A DNA stretch of 9,358 bases from Candidatus Omnitrophota bacterium. GTDB lineage: Bacteria > Omnitrophota > Gorgyraeia > Gygaellales > Profunditerraquicolaceae. The DNA is taken from assembly GCA_030018895.1 (NCBI GenBank), contig JASEHM010000018.1, positions 1-9,358 on the forward strand, in the 5' to 3' direction. Numbering within the stretch: position 1 is the first letter of the stretch; every line of letters begins with the position of its first letter. Positions 1 through 4,772 of the stretch are shown one piece after another. Under the pieces are notes generated by a model, which worked only from the letters and a program-made list of their open reading frames with translations, had not been told where the DNA came from and ran no database searches. Made by a program: the position numbers and the translations under genes.

Positions 1-2
1 TC

Positions 3-86
3 ACGGGCATGACAAAAACGGGAGGCGAGAACTTCCGGAAGCTGAACTGTTACTACTTTTGCGACGTTGGGGATGAAGGCCGTTAA
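3..86 (+). CDS. Possible 3' end of an upstream gene (partial, unidentified)
   Basis: The third frame is open from the window edge to a TAA at 84-86, giving about 27 residues that include GMTKTGGENFRKL and end in DVGDEGR. A second frame is also open to position 76, so the choice is weak. The stretch looks richer in G and C than the AT-rich promoter that follows, as expected if coding ends near 86. I do not recognise the peptide, and it may be non-coding. It contains the small palindrome CTTCCGGAAG at 33-42. Confidence 0.2.
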   Translation, partial: TGMTKTGGENFRKLNCYYFCDVGDEGR

Positions 87-104
87 AATTATCTAAGAAA
101 AAAC

Positions 105-133
105 TTGACAAAGTATATATATATGTGTATACT
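105..133 (+). promoter_or_regulatory. Sigma70-type promoter of the toxin-antitoxin operon
   Basis: A consensus -35 box TTGACA (105-110) is followed after exactly 17 bp by a -10 box TATACT (128-133). The antitoxin start lies 24 bp beyond the -10. A strong SD (GGGGG at 144-148) lies between the -10 and the ATG at 157. This is the clearest promoter in the window. Spacing and sequence are read directly; activity is inferred. Confidence 0.8.
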
Positions 134-134
134 T
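111..134. promoter_or_regulatory. Inverted-repeat operator candidate over the TA promoter
   Basis: Seven-base arms AAGTATA (111-117) and TATACTT (128-134) form a perfect inverted repeat around a 10-bp AT/TG-rich centre. The right arm is the -10 box itself and the left arm abuts the -35. AbrB-type antitoxins commonly bind such promoter palindromes and autorepress their operon, often together with the toxin. The placement fits this; binding is inferred. Confidence 0.5.
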
Positions 135-156
135 ATAGTGAAAGGGGGAATTTACT

Positions 157-459
157 ATGAGTGTAATGGTGAGAAGATTATTTAAACATGGCGGCAGTTA
201 CGCGCTGGATGTCCCAATGGATTTTGTTAAAAGAATTGGGGCTACTACTGAAGTTATTTTAGAGAGTACGCCGAGAGGATTAAATGTTCATCCTAAAACA
301 GAGTTAGACAATATCGAATCAGATCCTTTGTTTGCTGAATTTGTTAATGCTCTGGCAGTTGACGCGATGAAGCATCCGGAAAAACTTCGCGAAGCAAAAA
401 AGGTTTGGGATAAAGAATGGGGCGTGCTTCTTAAGGGAGTTACAGCTGATGAAGAGTAA
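157..459 (+). CDS. AbrB/SpoVT-like antitoxin of a type II TA pair
   Basis: A 100-residue protein whose first 45 or so residues look like a swapped-hairpin AbrB/SpoVT DNA-binding domain: a basic VRRLFKHGGSYALDVP start (residues 5-20), then an RIGATTEVILES strand region. The acidic/charged C-terminal half (about 50-100) would be the part that wraps and neutralises the toxin. It is preceded by a strong GGGGG SD 8 nt from the ATG and by the palindromic promoter at 105-134. Its last 11 nt overlap the start of the YhaV-like gene, as usual for co-translated antitoxin-toxin pairs. The expected role is DNA-binding autorepressor and antidote. The family call rests on motif recognition plus context; the exact subfamily (PrlF, MazE-like or other) is uncertain. 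Confidence 0.75.
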   Translation: MSVMVRRLFKHGGSYALDVPMDFVKRIGATTEVILESTPRGLNVHPKTELDNIESDPLFAEFVNALAVDAMKHPEKLREAKKVWDKEWGVLLKGVTADEE

Positions 460-895
460 TTACCTTTTGAAGTACCATGATTTTTATTTCCAGCGGATAG
501 TAAAACTAAAAGAGCAAGTTCAAGAACTACATGGCAAACTTAGTAAAGAAGAATTTAGGCAACACGAAATTGTAAAACTTGCTTATCGTATCCGCGAAGC
601 TGATTTAGAAATTATCCCTCAAGATCCAAACCGGCCGGAATATCGCTTAACCGGTAACCTTAAAAAATTTCGCCGTTATAAACAAGGCCTGCAACGTTAT
701 AGGCTATTTTTTTGTTTTTCTAACCAGCCTAAGATTATTTTATATCTATATCTGAACGATGAAAAGCATCTGCGTAAGGCGGGAGATAAAAATGATCCCT
801 ATGAAGAATTTAATAGCCTTGTAAAAAAGGATTATCTTTCGCATAATCCGGATGATCCTAAAATTCAGAAGTGGATAAAAAGTTATCGGCCGTAA
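449..895 (+). CDS. yhaV: YhaV-family toxin (ribosome-dependent RNase type)
   Basis: A 148-residue protein that resembles E. coli YhaV, the RelE-fold mRNA-cleaving toxin of the PrlF-YhaV system. Recognisable family segments are KFRRYKQGLQRYRLFFCFS (about 73-91) and YLNDEKHLRKAG followed by DPYEEF (about 101-121), matching the YhaV pattern of a basic RYRLFF strand and a WxNDExTLRxxGxKTDAY-like segment. The length is close to the 154 residues of E. coli YhaV. The start codon lies inside the last codons of the antitoxin (11-nt overlap), so the two are probably translationally coupled. Expression should be controlled by the promoter and palindrome upstream of the antitoxin. The family call is firm; toxicity and target are inferred. 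Confidence 0.85.
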   Translation: MKSNYLLKYHDFYFQRIVKLKEQVQELHGKLSKEEFRQHEIVKLAYRIREADLEIIPQDPNRPEYRLTGNLKKFRRYKQGLQRYRLFFCFSNQPKIILYLYLNDEKHLRKAGDKNDPYEEFNSLVKKDYLSHNPDDPKIQKWIKSYRP

Positions 896-1035
896 AAAGT
901 TTATTTTAAACGAATGAACGCTAATTTTGGATTCATTCGCGTTTATTCGCAATAAATTCGCGTTCATTCGCGCCTCAAAATCCGTATTCATTTGCGTTTT
1001 AGCAATTCTTATTTAGCAGACAAAGCGCTAAGGGA
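896..1035. repeat. Intergenic patch of degenerate ATTCATTCGCG-type repeats
   Basis: No gene is supported here. Direct copies of an 11-mer occur at 931-941 (ATTCATTCGCG), 962-972 (GTTCATTCGCG) and 986-996 (ATTCATTTGCG), with partial copies at 941-950 and 954-962. An inverted copy CGAATGAACGC (911-921) is an exact reverse complement of 960-970, so a hairpin over the patch is possible. GAATGAA (913-919) can also pair with TTCATTC at 932-938. The reverse strand stays open through the array only because the repeats encode an Asn-Ala-Asn-rich pseudo-peptide. No clear promoter was seen for the next gene. Confidence 0.7.
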
Positions 1036-1818
1036 ATGAATAGATTAGGTTGCATAAGAGATAAATTTGATGACAGAGATTATTTGATACGGCCATATCT
1101 GCCAATAGTAAAATTACCGAAAAAGGTTGATTATGTTAATAAGATGTCGCCTGTAAAAGATCAAGGAGACGAGGGAACTTGCGTTGGATTTGCAGTAGCA
1201 GTGGGAATGAAAGAATACCAGGAAATTTTAGATTATGAAAAGTTGGTGGGGCTTTCTCCGCGTTTTGTTTACGCAGAAGCTAAAAAGATTGACGGCGCGC
1301 CGGGATTAGAAGGGACTACTATCCGCGCAGCTATGCAGGCGCTTAAAAAGCTCGGCGTCTGTCAGGAGAAATTTTGGCCATACAAACCGCATCAGGAAGA
1401 TAAACCTAAAAAGGGCGCCTCAGCCAATGCGAAAAAGTTTTGTATTATAACTTACGCACGCATACTTAATCTTAATGAACTGCGCATGAGCTTGAGCTCA
1501 AAAGGGCCTGCGGTTTTAGGTATTCAGGTTTTTAAGGGAATGCTTAAAACCAAGACCGGAATCGTGGCCATGCCTAAGAAAGACGAAAGAACTTTAGGCG
1601 GCCATGCTATTTGCGCAATAGGATACGACGAAGAAAAGAGGTTAGTCAAGTTTAAGAATTCCTGGTCGGGCAAATGGGGAGATAAAGGATACGGATACCT
1701 CCCTTATACTTATATTGAACGTTATATGATGGATGCCTGGAGCTCGGTTGATATTGAGGATTCTAATCCGTTGACGTTGGCAAGTGTGTTAAAATATAAA
1801 GATCGAGTTTTGGGTTGA
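1036..1818 (+). CDS. Papain-family (C1A) cysteine peptidase, apparently cytoplasmic
   Basis: A 260-residue protein with all four papain catalytic elements in order: the oxyanion Gln43 and nucleophile Cys49 in KDQGDEGTCVGFA, the general base His190 in GGHAICAIGYD, and Asn208 in KFKNSWSGKWGDKGYGYLP, followed by the typical GYGY strand. The N-terminus begins GCIRDKFDDRDY, a start common in bacterial C1A peptidases. There is no signal peptide, transmembrane segment or long inhibitory propeptide, so it probably acts in the cytoplasm or leaves by an unrecognised route. The ATG is preceded by TAAGGGA, which is very close to the codon, so the start is only moderately secure. It stands alone between the TA pair and the ndk operon. 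The substrate is unknown; the family call is strong. Confidence 0.88.
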   Translation: MNRLGCIRDKFDDRDYLIRPYLPIVKLPKKVDYVNKMSPVKDQGDEGTCVGFAVAVGMKEYQEILDYEKLVGLSPRFVYAEAKKIDGAPGLEGTTIRAAMQALKKLGVCQEKFWPYKPHQEDKPKKGASANAKKFCIITYARILNLNELRMSLSSKGPAVLGIQVFKGMLKTKTGIVAMPKKDERTLGGHAICAIGYDEEKRLVKFKNSWSGKWGDKGYGYLPYTYIERYMMDAWSSVDIEDSNPLTLASVLKYKDRVLG

Positions 1819-1876
1819 GATTTTTCTCTTTTATGTTGAAGCGTATTTTTAGCAGTTTAAAAGGAGGCCTAACAAA

Positions 1877-2389
1877 ATGAATCAAGCAACGTTAATTCTT
1901 ATAAAGCCCGATGGCCTAAAAAAATCTTTAACAGGCAATATCTTAACACGGCTTTCTGAGACAAAACTTGAAATTGTAGCGGCGAAGATGGCGCGGGTAT
2001 CTGAGAGCTTAGCTAAAAAGCATTACCAGCATCTTAAGGAAAAACCATTTTTTAATGAATTGATAAGATATATCCGTGGGGAACTGCATGATCGCTACAA
2101 GGTAATGGCGCTTGTATATTGGGGGGAAAACGCTATACATAAATGTAGGGAGCTTGCCGGTACTACTAACCCGGAAGAAGCAGAATCTACTTCTATAAGG
2201 GGCTCTTATGGAAGAATTACTACCGCAGGTGTTTATGAAAATGTTGTTCACGTATCAAGTAGCGAGGATGAAGCAAAAAGAGAGATAAAGCTCTGGTTTA
2301 AGCCTGATGAGGTTATTGTGGATTTATATCCGGTAAAGGAAATTACAGAAAAAGAGTATAAAGAGCATAAGGAAAGGGTTTGGCTATAA
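1877..2389 (+). CDS. ndk: Nucleoside diphosphate kinase, long form
   Basis: The enzyme moves the gamma phosphate between nucleoside di- and triphosphates through a phosphohistidine, balancing NTP and dNTP pools in the cytoplasm. Diagnostic residues are visible: LIKPDG with Lys10, HY at 49-50, Arg91 in KCRELAGTTNPEEA, Arg108 in TSIRGSYG, and the catalytic His125 in NVVHVSSSEDEAKREI. At 170 residues it is longer than the usual bacterial 135-150, with extra sequence around 60-75 and at the C-terminus. The usual GTIRGDF and NxxHGSDS motifs are altered to TSIRGSYG and NVVHVSSS. The SD AGGAGG (1862-1867) lies 9 nt upstream. It begins the ndk-yicC-gmk-rpoZ-coaC run; the SD of the next gene directly follows its stop codon. 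Confidence 0.93.
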   Translation: MNQATLILIKPDGLKKSLTGNILTRLSETKLEIVAAKMARVSESLAKKHYQHLKEKPFFNELIRYIRGELHDRYKVMALVYWGENAIHKCRELAGTTNPEEAESTSIRGSYGRITTAGVYENVVHVSSSEDEAKREIKLWFKPDEVIVDLYPVKEITEKEYKEHKERVWL

Positions 2390-2400
2390 AAGGAGAATAT

Positions 2401-3228
2401 ATGATTCGCAGTATGACTGGTTTTGGCTCAAGCGAACAGAAGATTAAGCCTTTTGGGAAAATTCGTATTGAGATAAGAAGTATAAATCATAAATTTTTAG
2501 AGACAGTAATACATTCACCGGAATGTTTTTTGTCTTTGGAAGATAAAGTAAAAAAAGAAATTGAGTCGCAGATTAAGAGGGGCAGGGTTACCTGCGTGCT
2601 AGCTTTATCAGGCGCTCATACAGCAGGTGTTTTTATTGATAAAATCCTTCTTAAGAAATATATTTCAATGGTACACGGAGTTAAAAAGGAATTTCAGATT
2701 CAAGATAATATTAGCATTAATACATTAATAAATTTGCCCGGGGTTTTATCTTTGCAAGAAGAAAAATCCTCCAAAATAAACAGCTGGCCAATTATAAAGG
2801 TATTGTTAAAAAGGGCGCTAGATGCCCTGATGGAGATGCGCTCAAAAGAAGGGAAGGCCTTATTTGTTTATTTAAGGAATAGGTCAGAGGCGATAAAGGT
2901 GAGCACGGGGTTTATTGCAAAAAGGTTTGAAAAAGCGGCTAAAGATAAAATCAGCGCAATCAAGACAAATGAGGAACGGGCCGCTTTTCTAAAAGATGCG
3001 GATATTTCAGAGGAGTTAGAGAGGCTGAATTTTCATATCGGGAATTTTATCAGCAGGCTTCTTAAGACAGGGCCTGTGGGCAAGGAGCTGGATTTTATTA
3101 CCCAAGAGATGCAGCGGGAGGCAAATACTATGGCAGCTAAAACATTTGACTCTGAGATTTCCTCTAAGGCAGTAGAAATAAAAAGCCAGATTGAAAAACT
3201 TAGGGAACAAGTGCAGAATATAGAGTGA
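2401..3228 (+). CDS. yicC: YicC/YloC-family endoribonuclease
   Basis: A 275-residue protein with the family hallmarks: N-terminal MIRSMTGFG and SINHKFLE (about 30-37), and the C-terminal DUF1732 block with DISEELERLNFHI, GPVGKELDFITQEMQRE and an ANTMAAKTFDSEIS stretch. YicC-type proteins are reported endoribonucleases linked to small-RNA turnover and stationary-phase survival. The ATG at 2401 is chosen because AGGAG (2391-2395) sits 5 nt upstream; an in-frame TTG at 2380 inside ndk would add 7 residues but has no SD. The stop overlaps the gmk GTG as GTGA (3225-3228). The yicC-gmk-rpoZ order is widely conserved in bacteria and supports the call. Confidence 0.93.
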   Translation: MIRSMTGFGSSEQKIKPFGKIRIEIRSINHKFLETVIHSPECFLSLEDKVKKEIESQIKRGRVTCVLALSGAHTAGVFIDKILLKKYISMVHGVKKEFQIQDNISINTLINLPGVLSLQEEKSSKINSWPIIKVLLKRALDALMEMRSKEGKALFVYLRNRSEAIKVSTGFIAKRFEKAAKDKISAIKTNEERAAFLKDADISEELERLNFHIGNFISRLLKTGPVGKELDFITQEMQREANTMAAKTFDSEISSKAVEIKSQIEKLREQVQNIE

Positions 3229-3842
3229 GAGAACAGAGAGCAGAGAACAGAGAGCAAAAGAGAAGAGGGGTAATCTTTGCGGTTTCAGGGCCGTCGGGTT
3301 CAGGTAAAACCACCCTGCTTAAAAAAATCCTTGGAAATAAAAAATTAGGAAATAAATTAATAAAGTCTATTTCTTTTACCACGCGGCCAAGGCGCTTAAG
3401 GGAAAGGAAAGATAAAGACTATTTTTTTATTTCTGAAAAAGAGTTTAAGCAAAGAAAAGCAGCAGGGGAAATAGTTGAATGGACAAAATATCTGGATCAC
3501 TATTATGGGACGCCGAAAGAATTTCTAACCCGGCAGTTAGGGCAAGGGAAAAACATTATTCTTTGTCTGGATGAAAAGGGTGTTTTAAGCATAGAACGGC
3601 TTTATCCAAAAACAACAGTGACGATTTTTATTGTCCCTCCTTCTATTTCAGAGTTAAGAGAAAGAATAGAGGCGCGCTGCAATAAAACAAAAAAGGAGGA
3701 AATAAAAAAACGGCTTAAGCTTGCAAATAATGAGCTTTTGTTTTCGCGCAAATACGACTATCGTATTTTTAATAAAGATTTAGGCCTTGCGATAAAAGAA
3801 TTGCAGGGTATTGTGTTGAGTGAAATATACAAAAAGAGGTGA
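3225..3842 (+). CDS. gmk: Guanylate kinase with repeat-encoded N-terminal extension
   Basis: Guanylate kinase phosphorylates GMP to GDP with ATP. The P-loop is GPSGSGKTT (residues 22-30), the GMP-binding segment is FTTRPRR (51-57), then DYFF near 65-68 and YYGTP at 93-97, followed by the usual lid and C-terminal helices. The 205-residue length is normal. The only canonical in-frame start is the GTG at 3225, because a stop lies upstream at 3201 and no ATG, GTG or TTG occurs before the P-loop strand. That start overlaps the yicC stop as GTGA and has no good SD, so re-initiation is likely. The first 10 residues are encoded by two perfect 14-bp repeats and look like low-complexity filler recruited into the protein. 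The gene ends AGGTGA, which also supplies the rpoZ SD. Confidence 0.94.
   Translation: MREQRAENREQKRRGVIFAVSGPSGSGKTTLLKKILGNKKLGNKLIKSISFTTRPRRLRERKDKDYFFISEKEFKQRKAAGEIVEWTKYLDHYYGTPKEFLTRQLGQGKNIILCLDEKGVLSIERLYPKTTVTIFIVPPSISELRERIEARCNKTKKEEIKKRLKLANNELLFSRKYDYRIFNKDLGLAIKELQGIVLSEIYKKR
3229..3256 (+). repeat. Two perfect tandem copies of GAGAACAGAGAGCA
   Basis: The 14-mer GAGAACAGAGAGCA occurs at 3229-3242 and again at 3243-3256. It begins immediately after the yicC stop and lies in the 5' end of gmk. The unit is not a multiple of three, so a one-unit change would shift the gmk frame. The 11-mer AGAGAGCAGAG within it (3235-3245) recurs at the 3' end of rplT (9279-9289). Confidence 0.9.
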
Positions 3843-3845
3843 AAT

Positions 3846-4055
3846 ATGGGTTACTTTTTTAGAGACAATCTTTTAGCTAACTGTAATGGTTCAATTTATA
3901 AATTGGTTATTTTAGCATCAAAGAGGGCGATAGAGATTGCTGAAAGCCAGTCAAGAACAGCGCAGGCAGGTTTATTTGCCAGGCCCTCTACTATTGCACT
4001 TGAGGAGATTGCTATAGGCAAAGTGCAATGCAAGCAGGCAAAGGCAGGAGATTAG
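3846..4055 (+). CDS. rpoZ: RNA polymerase omega subunit
   Basis: A 69-residue protein matching RpoZ in size and motif order: GSIYKLVILASKRAIEIA (15-32), then RPSTIALEEIAIGKV (46-60). Omega binds the beta-prime subunit and assists folding and assembly of RNA polymerase. AGGTG at 3837-3841, overlapping the end of gmk, is the SD and sits 4 nt before the ATG. Its position directly after gmk is the classic bacterial arrangement. Confidence 0.93.
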   Translation: MGYFFRDNLLANCNGSIYKLVILASKRAIEIAESQSRTAQAGLFARPSTIALEEIAIGKVQCKQAKAGD

Positions 4056-4092
4056 TTTTACATTCTAAATTGAATTGGATCTTAAAGAATAT

Positions 4093-4644
4093 ATGGCTAA
4101 GGTTAAGGAAAAAAATATTATCTTAGGCGTGAGCGCGAGTATTGCTATTTATAAGGCCTGTGATATTGTGCGCAGGCTAAAGGATGAAGGCTTTTGCGTT
4201 TCTGTGGTGATGACTAGAGAGGCGGAAGAATTAGTTAAGCCGCTGTTATTTAGGAGCCTTTCGCAAAATAAAGTATACTGCGGTTTATTTGATCCTCCGC
4301 AAAGCTGGGAGATAGAGCATATAACATTAGCAGATAAGGCGGATTGCGTGTTGATTGCGCCGGCAACCGCTAATGTAATTGCCAAGATTGCAAGCGGTAT
4401 TGCGGATGATTTACTGACTTGTATAGTTTTAGCAGCTAAGGCACCGGTTTTGTTTGCGCCGGCAATGAATGAGAATATGTATTTGAACAAAATCACACAG
4501 GTAAATATTCAAAAATTAAAATCTCTGGGTTATAAATTTATTGCGCCAAAAAAAGGCAAATTTGCCTGTGGCAAGACAGGAGTTGGCTGCTTGGCAGAGG
4601 TAGAGACGATAATAAAGGAAGTGAAAAAATACTTGAGTCATTGA
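4093..4644 (+). CDS. coaC: Phosphopantothenoylcysteine decarboxylase, single-domain CoaC
   Basis: An FMN-dependent enzyme that decarboxylates 4'-phosphopantothenoylcysteine to phosphopantetheine in CoA synthesis. From the ATG at 4093 it has 183 residues. IILGVSASIAIYK (9-21) is the flavin-binding start, His76 lies in EIEHITLA, Asn126 in PAMNENMY and Cys159 in FACGKTGVGCLAEVE; these correspond to the His75, Asn125 and Cys158 I recall for the E. coli enzyme. An in-frame TTG at 4075 would add six residues, and neither start has a strong SD. In many bacteria this locus encodes a fused CoaBC of about 400 residues. Here the protein stops at the end of the CoaC domain, right before tRNA-Cys, with no CoaB in the window. 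The C-terminal codons lie in a TTGAGTC repeat. Confidence 0.9.
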   Translation: MAKVKEKNIILGVSASIAIYKACDIVRRLKDEGFCVSVVMTREAEELVKPLLFRSLSQNKVYCGLFDPPQSWEIEHITLADKADCVLIAPATANVIAKIASGIADDLLTCIVLAAKAPVLFAPAMNENMYLNKITQVNIQKLKSLGYKFIAPKKGKFACGKTGVGCLAEVETIIKEVKKYLSH

Positions 4645-4656
4645 GTCGTTGAGTTG
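4633..4656 (+). repeat. Three tandem TTGAGTCN-type 8-mers
   Basis: TTGAGTCA (4633-4640), TTGAGTCG (4641-4648) and TTGAGTTG (4649-4656) run from the last codons of coaC, across its TGA (4642-4644), to the edge of tRNA-Cys. A further TTGAGTTT follows the tRNA at 4729-4736. Confidence 0.8.
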
Positions 4657-4657
4657 T

Positions 4658-4729
4658 GGCGACGTAGCCAAGTGGTAAGGCAGCTCTCTGCAAAAGAGCT
4701 ATTCAGCGGTTCGAATCCGCTCGTCGCCT
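4658..4729 (+). tRNA. tRNA-Cys(GCA)
   Basis: A complete cloverleaf: acceptor GGCGACG (4658-4664) with CGTCGCC (4722-4728), D-arm GCC/GGC, anticodon stem GCTCT/AGAGC enclosing CTGCAAA with anticodon GCA (4690-4692), and T-arm AGCGG-TTCGAAT-CCGCT. The discriminator base is U, as expected for Cys. CCA is not encoded. Confidence 0.95.
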
Positions 4730-4739
4730 TGAGTTTTAC

Positions 4740-4772
4740 GGGCAAGTGGTGGAATGGCATACAGAAGGAAAG
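4740..4772 (+). pseudogene. 5' fragment of a tRNA-Leu-like gene
   Basis: The stretch reads as the first part of a class II tRNA: acceptor-like GGGCAAG, TG at positions 8-9, GTG in place of the D-stem, then GGAATGGCA (4751-4759). That 9-mer is identical to the D-loop of the complete tRNA-Leu at 5462-5470, and the following ACAGAAGGA is similar to its GACGATACGGA. The sequence then runs straight into the endonuclease gene, whose ATG is the one inside this D-loop. No matching 3' acceptor strand (CTTGCCC) occurs downstream to 5640. It looks like a truncated tRNA remnant; chance similarity is not excluded. Confidence 0.5.

Noticed and set aside
746..991. Minus-strand ORF with Asn-Ala-Asn-rich start
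   Set aside because: It is the reverse reading of the ATTCGCG repeats and of the YhaV 3' end, with no family resemblance and no SD.
911..996. CRISPR-like array
   Set aside because: The repeats are only about 11 bp, degenerate, irregularly spaced and partly inverted; there are no cas genes.
1817..1833. Intrinsic terminator after the peptidase gene
   Set aside because: The stem GAGA/TCTC is only four pairs and AT-rich with a TTTT loop; the following T run is too short to be convincing.
2380..2400. TTG start for yicC inside ndk
   Set aside because: The ATG at 2401 has an SD at the right distance and gives the family-typical N-terminus MIRSMTGFG.
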